Part shown: positions 22,794-30,506 of the stretch, in pieces
Layout of the letters: each line of letters begins with the position of its first letter
Position numbering within the stretch: the first letter of the stretch is position 1
NCBI RefSeq assembly: GCF_900258505.1
Contig: NZ_LT984895.1
Coordinates: 1,914,833-1,946,926, forward strand
Length of the DNA stretch: 32,094 nt
Direction: 5' to 3'
DNA from: Brachybacterium timonense
Lineage (GTDB): Bacteria > Actinomycetota > Actinomycetes > Actinomycetales > Dermabacteraceae
Notes under the pieces: model-generated
Told to the model about the DNA's origin: nothing
Databases searched by the model: none
What the model saw: only the letters and a program-made list of their open reading frames with translations
Translations under genes and position numbers: made by a program

Positions 22794-24498
22794 TCGTACG
22801 GCCCTCGAGCGTACCCTCGCCCAGATCGATGGGCGAGGGTACGCCTCGTACAAACAACTCGCCGGCACCTACCAGTTCGGCACCTTTCGCCTGGCCATCG
22901 ACCAGGTCCAGGTCGACCCCTACGCCCCACCGTCACGAATGCGGATTATCCTGGGCCCCCAAACTGCTGGACTGCCTGCCGATCTGACCAACGATGCGAT
23001 AGGACGACGCGCGGTCGCTGACTTCCTCACCCGTCAGTTCTTGGACGTCGCCCACCGCTTGTTGCCAGAACCCTCCGGTACAGGCAACAGCGGGCTAGTC
23101 AGCATCGGCCACCCTGGCCAGGAAGTCCTTGAACGCACCAGCGTCGTCATCGCCCCTGACCGCATCGAGGCGCGTATCGATGTTGGCCTCCCTGCATCCG
23201 GGCGCAGAGTCCGTGGCCGCGAGGCCTCCAAACTCCTGGGCTCCCTCTTGCCGAGGATCGCCAATGCTTCACTCGTGTGCGCGAATCTCAACGAGCGCGT
23301 GCTGCGAGAGCATGTGATCCTCCACCGCGATCAGGAATGGCTGCGTTCCCAACTTGCTGGCCAGAATCTTGTGGCCTTCGTCGGCGACGGCGCGATCTTG
23401 CCTCGTCGTTCTGGAGACTCAGATCTCCCGTTGTCCGGTACGGATGCTATACCGTTCACCAGCCCCGATAGCATGCAGGTCGAGTTTCAACTGCCCAGTG
23501 GACAGACCGTGACAGGGATGGGTGTGCCCGAAGGCGTCACTGTCATTGTCGGTGGTGGCTACCACGGCAAATCGACTCTTCTCCATGCCATCGAACGCGG
23601 GGTCTATCCGCACATCGCCGGCGACGGCCGGGAGTGGGTCATCACCCGTGCCGATGCAGTCAGCATCAGAGCCGAGGACGGCCGAGCCGTCACCGGCGTC
23701 GACATCTCGCCCTTCATCACGAACCTGCCCTCTGGCATCGATACGCGGTCGTTCAGCACGTCTAACGCCAGCGGTTCGACCTCCCAAGCCACAAACCTGG
23801 TCGAGGCCATCGATGCCGGTGCGTCTGCGTTGCTGATCGATGAGGACACATCAGCGACAAACTTCATGATCCGAGACGAACGCATGCGCGCTCTAATCCC
23901 AGCCAGCCGGGAGCCCATCACGCCCTTCGTCGCCCGTGTCCGACCGCTATTTACCGAACTAGGCGTGTCAACGATCCTTGTGGCGGGAGGGTCTGGAGCG
24001 TTTTTCGATGTCGCAGATCAGGTTATCGCACTCGACCACTACATCGCGCGCAACGTCACGAAGGAAGCTCGCAAGCTCATCTCAGACCACCAAGACGCTG
24101 AACCGAATGATGGCTCCCGGGCGTTCACCTACGAACGGACTGCTCGAGTCCCAGATCCGAGCTCTCTTACGCGATCGAGAAATCAGAGGCCGGCGAAAGT
24201 GAGAGGCGCGACAATCCAATTTGCAGGCGAGACGATCGACCTCAGCGCTATGGCCCAGCTCGTCGATCCAGCACAGACTCAAGCCATTGCATGGGCACTC
24301 GACCGTATCGCAGGCCTCGCCGACGGTCAGAACTCCATCGAAGAGCTGGTGCTAGCAGTACAGGAACGGGTTGATGCAGAGAGCCTCGATTGGGTGTCGC
24401 CATTCAACGGACACCCGGGACACCTGACAAGACCACGACAACACGAACTACACGCAGCGCTCAGTCGGTTACGCGGCCTGCACCTCGCAGGACCATGA
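22786..24498 (+). CDS. ABC-class ATPase (PF09818-like)
   Basis: This 570-aa soluble protein belongs to the predicted 'ATPase of the ABC class' family (PF09818). Walker A is 'VGGGYHGKSTLLHAIERG' (about 255-272). A signature-like 'NASGSTSQATNLVEAI' lies at 327-342, and Walker B is 'ASALLIDEDTSATNFMIRDE' (346-365). The unusual N-terminal domain (1-200) starts 'LAQIDGRGYASYKQLAGTYQ', typical of the family. A trypanosome member (MRB1590) binds RNA; bacterial roles are unknown. It has no membrane domain, so it is not an exporter by itself. The start overlaps the MFS end by 8 nt, indicating coupling and a shared purpose, for example ribosome or RNA protection against the cluster product. That purpose is my inference. 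Confidence 0.82.
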   Translation: MRDRTALERTLAQIDGRGYASYKQLAGTYQFGTFRLAIDQVQVDPYAPPSRMRIILGPQTAGLPADLTNDAIGRRAVADFLTRQFLDVAHRLLPEPSGTGNSGLVSIGHPGQEVLERTSVVIAPDRIEARIDVGLPASGRRVRGREASKLLGSLLPRIANASLVCANLNERVLREHVILHRDQEWLRSQLAGQNLVAFVGDGAILPRRSGDSDLPLSGTDAIPFTSPDSMQVEFQLPSGQTVTGMGVPEGVTVIVGGGYHGKSTLLHAIERGVYPHIAGDGREWVITRADAVSIRAEDGRAVTGVDISPFITNLPSGIDTRSFSTSNASGSTSQATNLVEAIDAGASALLIDEDTSATNFMIRDERMRALIPASREPITPFVARVRPLFTELGVSTILVAGGSGAFFDVADQVIALDHYIARNVTKEARKLISDHQDAEPNDGSRAFTYERTARVPDPSSLTRSRNQRPAKVRGATIQFAGETIDLSAMAQLVDPAQTQAIAWALDRIAGLADGQNSIEELVLAVQERVDAESLDWVSPFNGHPGHLTRPRQHELHAALSRLRGLHLAGP

Positions 24499-24504
24499 GC
24501 CGCG

Positions 24505-24660
24505 TTGCTAGGCCGCGTCTACGCGGCGTTCATGGCCCGTGAACCCTCCTGTGGGACTGAGGGGTACCAGGTTTCGCTGGCGCTCGCAGCGGCTGCATGC
24601 CTTGTCGGGTTCATGGGCATCGCCCTCCTCTTGCGCAGTGATCGAGCCCTGTCGCGCTAA
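24505..24660 (+). CDS. Possible single-TM small peptide / transporter tail
   Basis: After the ATPase stop the same frame stays open to TAA at 24658. From TTG 24505 (51 aa), or the ATG at 24532 (42 aa), it encodes a polar stretch and one hydrophobic helix ('VSLALAAAACLVGFMGIALL') ending 'LRSDRALSR'. This looks like the final membrane segment of an MFS protein, so it may be a remnant. There is no clear ribosome-binding site. An inverted repeat GCCGCGT/ACGCGGC (24513-24528, 2-nt centre) lies in its 5' part and may be a weak terminator for the cluster. Confidence 0.3.
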   Translation: MLGRVYAAFMAREPSCGTEGYQVSLALAAAACLVGFMGIALLLRSDRALSR

Positions 24661-24699
24661 GCACTCGACCTCCACGCGGATGGGTCTTCGGAGGCTCCC

Positions 24700-25170
24700 A
24701 TGAGTCGCAACCGCATGGGGTCTCTACGTCAAGTGGCGGAGCCTGACCCTGCTGAGATTGCTGCATCACTACTCAACGACCGGCCGGAAGTGCAATGGAC
24801 TCTGGAGTCACTGGCAAGAGAGGTGCACATTTCGCCGTCTCAGTTGGGTAGAGTTTTCGCGCGACGGTACGGGATCAGCCCGATGAAGTACCTGACGCGG
24901 GTTCGCTGCGTCCAGCTCGCGACACTGCTCGCGCGCAGCCGACGTCCTGTCGGTGAACTGATGCACGAAGTGGGATGGCGCAGCCGAGGCAATGCTGCGC
25001 GACAATTTCGACGCATCACTGGCCTCCTTCCTACTGAGTACCGTGACCAGTCTCAGCAACGCGCTCGGCCCGTCACACCCCTCACTGACGGGTACGCCAA
25101 GTGCCCGCGCTGTGGCCAAGAAGTCGAGATCGCTTCAGTGTTGATGATTCCAAACGCCGCTTCCTTGTAA
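24700..25170 (+). CDS. Short AraC-type HTH protein with CPxCG tail
   Basis: This 156-aa protein is essentially a bare AraC/XylS DNA-binding domain. Both HTH halves are visible: 'LESLAREVHISPSQLGRVFA' with RRYGISPMKYL, and 'VGELMHEVGWRSRGNAARQF' with RRITGLLPTEYR. The usual N-terminal sensor domain is missing. The C-terminus carries one CPRCG half of a zinc ribbon. The ATG has GGAGG 5-9 nt upstream. It sits between the peptide cluster and the ArdC-Prim-Pol block. Similar stand-alone AraC HTH proteins occur on actinobacterial mobile elements, so it more probably regulates transfer functions than the cluster. Confidence 0.82.
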   Translation: MSRNRMGSLRQVAEPDPAEIAASLLNDRPEVQWTLESLAREVHISPSQLGRVFARRYGISPMKYLTRVRCVQLATLLARSRRPVGELMHEVGWRSRGNAARQFRRITGLLPTEYRDQSQQRARPVTPLTDGYAKCPRCGQEVEIASVLMIPNAASL

Positions 25171-25256
25171 CGATTCTGCTCATCTTCGGAAGCAACGCAT
25201 GGCCTGATCTCAGCGCACCTGCTAGGCCGGGTATGACACGTCGGGTTCGTTGGGTT

Positions 25257-25351
25257 CCTGACGGTCACTGTAGGGGTTCCTTGTTGTCCGTCTTCTAGTG
25301 CTGGTGGTTCCGGCGTACCTGATGGTCACCGGGTCGGTTCTTCGACCCGGT
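25257..25351 (+). promoter_or_regulatory. Direct repeat and strong hairpin upstream of ardC-like gene
   Basis: CCTGAYGGTCACYG occurs at 25257-25270 and again at 25318-25331. The second copy runs into ACCGGGTCG-GTTCTT-CGACCCGGT (25328-25351), a perfect 9-bp stem with a 6-nt loop. The hairpin ends 26 nt before the ATG at 25378, whose ribosome-binding site is GGAAGGAG. It may be a regulatory 5' leader of the element's maintenance operon, a binding site for a plasmid regulator, or a single-strand promoter. The rest of 25171-25377 shows nothing else. Confidence 0.45.
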
Positions 25352-25377
25352 AGACAGGTTCGCGGAAGGAGACCGGC

Positions 25378-26463
25378 ATGGCAACCTCGGGCAAGGATGC
25401 TCGGGCGGCGCGGGAGGCGAAGCTTGATGCGCTGCATGAGCGGCTGACGGGTGCGGTCGAGCAGCTGGTCTCCGGTGAGGATTGGGCCCGGGCGTTGGCG
25501 TTCGCAGCCCGGTTCCGAGCACGGTCGTTCGCGAACACGATTCTGATCTTCACCCAGCATCAGGAGGCCTACGGCCTGGGTCTGGTGCCGGACCCAGTGC
25601 CGTCCCATGTCGCCGGGTATAGGCAGTGGCAGCAGTTGGGTCGCCAGGTCTCCAAGGGGCAGCCGGGATATCAGATTCTGGCGCCGGTGACGGGACGGTT
25701 CGCCTCAGCAACCCCGCAGGATGCTGAGTCGTGGCGACGCCTTGGGAAGGGTGAGAAGCCGCGTGCGGGTGAGACGGTGCGCACGAAGATGGTCGGCGTC
25801 CGCCCCGCCTACGTCTGGGACGCCTCCCAGACCACTGGCGAGCCGATCCCTGAACCGCCGGCTCCGAGGTTGTTGGAGGGGCAGGCTCCTGCCGGGTTGT
25901 GGGAGGGCCTCGCTACACAAGTCGACACGGCCGGGTTCGAGCTGCGGCTGGTTGCGGATGCGTCGGAGATTTTCGGGGCGAACGGACTGACCGACTACAG
26001 CAACCGGGTGGTGTCGGTGCGTGCAGACATGGACCCGGCAGCGCAGGTGAAGACCCTGGCCCATGAACTCGGCCACGTCCTGTTGCATGGCCCGGACGCC
26101 AGTGAGGCGCGGCAGCATCGTGGGATCGGTGAGGTGGAGGCCGAATCGGTCGCGTTGATGGTGGGTGCCGCGCATGGCATGGACACCTCCGGCTACACCG
26201 TCCCATACGTGTCGACGTGGGCGGCCCGAGTGGAGGGCCAGGACCCGGTCGAGGTGGTCAAGACCACCGGGGAACGGGTCCGCAAAACCGCGCTGGGGAT
26301 TCTAGAGCAGCTCGACACCACCCAGGTCGGCAACGGCACCCCGCCCGGTTTGGAACGCGACACCCCCACTCGCGAACCCGCGACACGGCAGGCCCCGGCT
26401 GCACCGGCGGTGTCGGAGCCGATGGAGCGGATGGTGTCGGGACGTGAGGCGGTGGCGCTATGA
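25378..26463 (+). CDS. ArdC-like antirestriction protein (ssDNA-binding + metallopeptidase)
   Basis: This 361-aa protein has an N-terminal ArdC-type ssDNA-binding domain (about 1-130, 'RARSFANTILIFTQHQEAYG', 'VAGYRQWQQLGRQVSKGQPG'). A peptidase-like domain follows with the zinc motif HELGH in 'VKTLAHELGHVLLHG' and the downstream 'GEVEAESVALMVGAAHG'. The last 80 residues are a Pro/Thr-rich low-complexity tail. ArdC proteins enter recipients or are expressed early in conjugation and counter restriction of incoming single strands. It is the first gene of a tightly packed operon and overlaps the primase-polymerase start by 4 nt. Confidence 0.88.
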   Translation: MATSGKDARAAREAKLDALHERLTGAVEQLVSGEDWARALAFAARFRARSFANTILIFTQHQEAYGLGLVPDPVPSHVAGYRQWQQLGRQVSKGQPGYQILAPVTGRFASATPQDAESWRRLGKGEKPRAGETVRTKMVGVRPAYVWDASQTTGEPIPEPPAPRLLEGQAPAGLWEGLATQVDTAGFELRLVADASEIFGANGLTDYSNRVVSVRADMDPAAQVKTLAHELGHVLLHGPDASEARQHRGIGEVEAESVALMVGAAHGMDTSGYTVPYVSTWAARVEGQDPVEVVKTTGERVRKTALGILEQLDTTQVGNGTPPGLERDTPTREPATRQAPAAPAVSEPMERMVSGREAVAL

Positions 26464-27380
26464 GCCGTAACCTCTACCACCTCGCCCGGCTTCTCGCCCC
26501 TCGCCAAGATCGTCTGCTGGGGCGGGTGGCGAGTGATCTCGCATCAGCGGGGGTGCCGGTGTTTCCGTGCGTGCCCGGGCAAAAGCGACCGCTCACGGCC
26601 CGTGGGTTCCACGACGCCACCACCGACCTCGCCCAGATCGAGCACTGTTGGACGCGATGGCCGGACGCGAATCTCGGGCTGCCGACCGGGGCGGTCTCCG
26701 GTGTCGTGGTCGTGGATATTGATGTCCGCGAGCACATAGATGGCCGGGAGAGCATGCGCCGCGCCCTCGATGCGGGGCGGGCAGGTGTGCCGGTGTTCAC
26801 GGTGGTCTCCCCCTCAGGTGGACGGCATGGCTACTACCCGGCCACGCCGGATGTGGTGCAGCGGTCGTGGCAGGCTGCCCGGGCCGGTGTGGATTTCCGC
26901 GGGGATGGCGGCTACATCGTCATCCCACCCTCACACACCACTGCCGGCTCATATCGGCTGGCGACGGTCCGGCAAGGGGCGGCGGCCGGGATCGACAGTG
27001 ACGCGCTCCGGGACTTCCTCGACCCCCGCCCCGCTCCGCGACCGCGCACTGTTCATCGGAGCATGGCTCAGAGCGAGGCTGGGGTGGTGGTGTCGCGGCT
27101 GGCTGCGTGGGTGGCGGGTTTGGGTGAGGGCGAGCGGAATCGGGGGTTGTTCTGGGCGGCTTGCCGGGCCGCGGAACACGACATCACACCTGCCACGGCG
27201 GTAGATGTGCTGGGCGCGGCTGCCGGTGAGGCGGGGTTGGGGCCGCGGGCGATCGCGACCACCGTGCGGTCGGCCTACCGCACCACCCACCCCACCACGT
27301 CCACAGCATCCAGGCCCACCGAACCAGCGGAGGCGGCGTCGGTGCGGGTGCCGGTGGGTGCTGGTTGGGGGCTGGCGTGA
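26460..27380 (+). CDS. Bifunctional primase-polymerase (Prim-Pol) domain protein
   Basis: This 306-aa protein has an archaeo-eukaryotic primase-type Prim-Pol domain. It shows 'FPCVPGQKRPLTARGFHDAT', the catalytic acidic motif 'VVVVDIDVREH', and 'VVSPSGGRHGYY', the SGG-x-H motif. 'GVDFRGDGGYIVIPPS' follows. The helicase part seen in larger plasmid primases is absent; residues about 195-290 form a small helical domain ('GERNRGLFWAACRAAEHDIT') like the primase C-terminal module. It probably primes the complementary strand after conjugative transfer or supports replication. It starts at an ATGA overlap with the ArdC-like gene and ends in a GTGA overlap with the next. Confidence 0.9.
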   Translation: MSRNLYHLARLLAPRQDRLLGRVASDLASAGVPVFPCVPGQKRPLTARGFHDATTDLAQIEHCWTRWPDANLGLPTGAVSGVVVVDIDVREHIDGRESMRRALDAGRAGVPVFTVVSPSGGRHGYYPATPDVVQRSWQAARAGVDFRGDGGYIVIPPSHTTAGSYRLATVRQGAAAGIDSDALRDFLDPRPAPRPRTVHRSMAQSEAGVVVSRLAAWVAGLGEGERNRGLFWAACRAAEHDITPATAVDVLGAAAGEAGLGPRAIATTVRSAYRTTHPTTSTASRPTEPAEAASVRVPVGAGWGLA

Positions 27381-28210
27381 GGGCGCGGCGGTGGGCGGTG
27401 CGGACGGCGGTCGCGGGGACGGTGTTCATCGCGATCGGGGCGTTCTGGCTGTCCTTCACCTCTCTGGCTGATCTCGCGGCCCGTTCGGGCATCGGGGCAG
27501 GTCAGGCGTGGGCGTGGCCGCTGATCGTCGACGGGATCATCGTGGTGGCCACCGTCGCCGTCGTCGCTCTGGCTGGGCAGAAGGCCGCTTGGTATCCCTG
27601 GGCCCTGCTGATCGGCGGTGCCGTCGTCTCGGTCACCGCCAACGCCCTGCACGCCATCGTCGCCGCCGACGCCGATGTCCCGGCCTTGTTGGCAGCAGCG
27701 ATTGCCGCGGTTCCGCCCGTGGTGCTGCTGGCGATCACCCACCTCACCGTCATCCTCACCCGCGCCACCAGCCCCGAGACGCAGTCCGTGATGTGGCAGA
27801 CCGTCACCCAACAGAACGACCAGCCCACACCCGGTCCAGGACCGGGCATCGAGCCTGGTGCACCGGCGGCACTCCCCCAGGCCGACAGCAGTAATTCGGC
27901 CCGTGTGGATGATGAGCCGCCGACCTCGCCTGAGCCAGAACCCGCCCCTACCGGACACGTCGAGCAGCCGCGGCCCGAGTACGAGCCGTCCTCCCCGCCA
28001 AACCCCGAAGAGGAGAGCAGGTCAGACACTCCTGCGGCTGGGGTGGGTCGGCGGGAGCGGGCTGCCGGGTTGCGGAGTGAGGGGTGGTCGAACAAGCAGA
28101 TTGCCGCCGAGCTGGGCGTGCATCCGTCCACGGTGGGCCGCTGGCTCACCTCCCCAACAACGAGGAGTTCTGAACCTGACACCAATCCATCGATGAAGGA
28201 GGAATCATGA
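27377..28210 (+). CDS. DUF2637 membrane protein with C-terminal HTH
   Basis: This 277-aa protein has four N-terminal transmembrane segments ('VFIAIGAFWLSFTSLADLAA', 'WPLIVDGIIVVATVAVVALA', 'WALLIGGAVVSVTANALHAI', 'PPVVLLAITHLTVILTRA'). This is typical of DUF2637 proteins on actinobacterial plasmids, related to Spd-type transfer proteins. A long Pro/Glu-rich linker leads to a helix-turn-helix 'GWSNKQIAAELGVHPSTVGR'. The fusion of membrane domain and DNA-binding motif suggests tethering of element DNA at the membrane. The GTG at 27377 overlaps the previous stop (GTGA). Its end overlaps the next gene by 4 nt, with GGAGGA just upstream. Confidence 0.85.
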   Translation: MRARRWAVRTAVAGTVFIAIGAFWLSFTSLADLAARSGIGAGQAWAWPLIVDGIIVVATVAVVALAGQKAAWYPWALLIGGAVVSVTANALHAIVAADADVPALLAAAIAAVPPVVLLAITHLTVILTRATSPETQSVMWQTVTQQNDQPTPGPGPGIEPGAPAALPQADSSNSARVDDEPPTSPEPEPAPTGHVEQPRPEYEPSSPPNPEEESRSDTPAAGVGRRERAAGLRSEGWSNKQIAAELGVHPSTVGRWLTSPTTRSSEPDTNPSMKEES

Positions 28211-28752
28211 GCGCCCACGAACACGAGCACGACCGCTCCGAGCCGCCGGTCCACGACGACTACGGCCCACCCGATCCCGAAGAACGCGCCCTGACCACCC
28301 CCGACCACCCCACCGAGAACCTCGACCAGGAGACGGTGAGTGAGCGAGGCGGTTTTGTCCCACCCAAGGCGCCGGTGGAAGAGCTCGATGAGCAGCTCGC
28401 CCCCGACATCGACGGAGCAGACGCTGGTGCTCCGGGGCTGGGTGAGGGTGCGGAGGAGGTGCCGGAGGCGGTCAAGGCCCGCACCGCCCGGACCACCAGC
28501 CGGCCTGTGGGTCGGCAGGTGGGGCGGGGTGTGGAGTGGGTGCGTCCGACCGATCTGATGGCCCGGCGTGGCGCCACAGTCGCTGGCCGCGGCATCCACT
28601 TCCAGACAGCGCTGAGCCAGAAAACCCGCCACGGCATCACGGTGGGTGCGCGGCGGATCGGTGATCGGGCTGGACGGTTGGCGCCGTTGTCGGCCTTCGG
28701 CCGGGGCCGGGCCCAGTCGGTGTGGGGTCGGTCCGCGGTGGGGATGAGTTGA
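28207..28752 (+). CDS. Unknown acidic-to-basic mobile-element protein
   Basis: This 181-aa protein has a very acidic, His/Pro-rich N-terminal 100 residues and a strongly basic C-terminal 80 residues ('RPVGRQVGRGVEWVRPTDLM', 'GARRIGDRAGRLAPLSAFGR'). No domain is recognised. The charge split suggests a flexible DNA- or membrane-associated accessory protein. It starts within the overlap of the DUF2637 gene (ATGA) behind AAGGAGGA and so belongs to the same operon. Confidence 0.7.
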   Translation: MSAHEHEHDRSEPPVHDDYGPPDPEERALTTPDHPTENLDQETVSERGGFVPPKAPVEELDEQLAPDIDGADAGAPGLGEGAEEVPEAVKARTARTTSRPVGRQVGRGVEWVRPTDLMARRGATVAGRGIHFQTALSQKTRHGITVGARRIGDRAGRLAPLSAFGRGRAQSVWGRSAVGMS

Positions 28753-28851
28753 GCGTGGTAACCAGCAATGACGAATCTCGCCAACACAACGACACCGCTG
28801 CTGCCGATGTCTGGGGTAGGGGTGCGCACCTGCTTGTCAGGAGGCATCACC

Positions 28852-29736
28852 ATGACCCACACCACAACACCAACCACCGGCACCGCTGAGACCGGGAGCT
28901 CGTCGACAACGTCGTCGACACCCCACCCCGACCGTACTGACTTCCGTACCAGCGAGGGGCTGCGGGCCTTGCTGGAGCATCTGGCCGAGCACGGATGGCG
29001 CGACAATCCCCAAGCCAAAGAGTTGCTGGAGTTTGCGGCGGAGCGGTTCGCACCCTTGGCGCGCAAGCACGGCCTGGACGTGTGGGAGGCCGCGTCGGCG
29101 GCGTTTGATGTGATGCGCACGCCGGCGGCAAGGAAGGCCGCGGATCCGTGGGCGGTGGTCACGCATGCGGTGCGGATCACCTGCATCTATGAAGAACGCG
29201 CCCAAGGGCTCCTGTGTTCAGTCCACCAGGCCCGCCGCGCCCACATCTCCGCCCACCACGACCCCGAACGGTTCTCCGACCGCGAAACACCCCTGTACGA
29301 ATACCATCCCGCGTTCCAGCTCACCGACCCCCACCACCACGACCAGCAGGAGGACGTGGATGCGGGCGTGCAGGCAGCAGTCGCGGACGCGACCGGTTTG
29401 TTCGTGCTGCTGGGCTGGCCGGAAGCCTCCGCTCGGGCAGGGGTGGATCACGTCACCAACGCCCTGGCCCGGATCGGGTCTCGGCGCGGCACCTACGAAG
29501 CCTTGCGGCGCGACAAACATGCTCGCGCCCTGCTCGGCCTTCCCGCCCCAGCCTGGACGTGTCTGCTGAGGGTTCTGCTGGGCCACCCCGAACCTGCCTA
29601 CGCCACCACGACGGCTGGGCGCGGGATCCTGCTGCGTCTGCTGCTCGGGGAGTCCCTGGCGGACCTGTTGGGTGATGACGCCCTGGTCGCCGCGATCGTC
29701 CGTGCCGTCCCGGGGCGGGAACGGGTGCGGTCATGA
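28852..29736 (+). CDS. Unknown conserved-looking mobile-element protein
   Basis: This 294-aa soluble protein has a Thr/Ser-rich start and then a mostly helical body ('GLRALLEHLAEHGWRDNPQA', 'FDVMRTPAARKAADPWAVVT', 'LRRDKHARALLGLPAPAWTC'). I know of no named domain. It resembles hypothetical proteins encoded between DUF2637 and ParB-like genes on corynebacterial-type plasmids, from context only. I chose the ATG at 28852, which has CAGGAGG 6 nt upstream, over an in-frame start at 28768. Its end overlaps the ParB-like start by 4 nt. Confidence 0.72.
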   Translation: MTHTTTPTTGTAETGSSSTTSSTPHPDRTDFRTSEGLRALLEHLAEHGWRDNPQAKELLEFAAERFAPLARKHGLDVWEAASAAFDVMRTPAARKAADPWAVVTHAVRITCIYEERAQGLLCSVHQARRAHISAHHDPERFSDRETPLYEYHPAFQLTDPHHHDQQEDVDAGVQAAVADATGLFVLLGWPEASARAGVDHVTNALARIGSRRGTYEALRRDKHARALLGLPAPAWTCLLRVLLGHPEPAYATTTAGRGILLRLLLGESLADLLGDDALVAAIVRAVPGRERVRS

Positions 29737-30506
29737 GTACCCCGGGGCACATCGAGCTGGACCGCACCGTCGACTCCCTACATGTCGGCCGACGCCACCG
29801 CGCCGACCTGGGTGACATCGATGCGCTGGCGGCCTCGATTGAACGCGATGGGTTGTTGCAGCCGTTGACAGTCAGCCCCGACGGGGTCCTGATCTGCGGG
29901 GCACGACGGCTGGCCGCGATCAAGCAGCTCGGCTGGCGCACCGTCAACGTGTGGGTACGCTCCGGTATCTCCGACCGTCTCGGTCATCTGCTGGCCGAAC
30001 AAGACGACAACGTCCTGCACAAGCCACTGACCGCGCTGGAAGCCGCCGCCCTCTACCGCGAACTGAAATCTCTCATGGCCGAGGATGCTGCGCGTCGCAA
30101 GGCCGCGACCCAGTTCCGCAGCGACAACCAGCCCGGAACAGACGGTCCCGGAAATTTTCCGGAACCGTCGGGAGCCACCGGTGAGGCTCGGGAGCAGGCT
30201 GCCGGAATGATTCCCGGTGGGGCCTCGTACAAGACGCTGGACAAGATCGGCTTCCTCGAACAGGCCGCCACCGATGAGACGCTGCCCGAACACGTCCGGG
30301 CCGCGGCGCAGCGGGGGTTGGAGGAGATCGACGCCGGCAGCCCGGTCCATCCGATCTACGAGACCATCCGCGCACACGCCGCCAGCCCCGGCCCGGGCGA
30401 TGAGGCGTTGCATCAGGCCGCGGCCGACGCCCTCGCCCGCATCCGACCTGACTTGGACCTCTTTAGTGTGTCACTCGGTGCAGGATGTGTCGGGCGTCGT
30501 CGGTGA
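29733..30506 (+). pseudogene. ParB-like partition/maintenance protein, 3' end replaced by IS
   Basis: This is a ParB N-terminal-type protein. It shows 'LGDIDALAASIERDGLLQPL' followed by 'TVSPDGVLICGARRLAAIKQ' and LGW, the ParB/sulfiredoxin fold. 'LAEQDDNVLHKPLTALEAAA' matches the following helical region. Such proteins serve plasmid partition or nuclease/regulatory roles. The native coding sequence runs to about 'ARIRPDLDL' (30462). The last 13-14 residues (FSVSLGAGCVGRRR) are read from the insertion-sequence end, so the C-terminus is foreign. ParB N-terminal function may survive, but any C-terminal dimerisation segment is lost. Confidence 0.82.

Noticed and set aside
27502..28632. 376-aa minus-strand frame opposite the DUF2637 and following gene
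   Set aside because: Opposite two genes in a tightly overlapping operon with good start sites; no domain.
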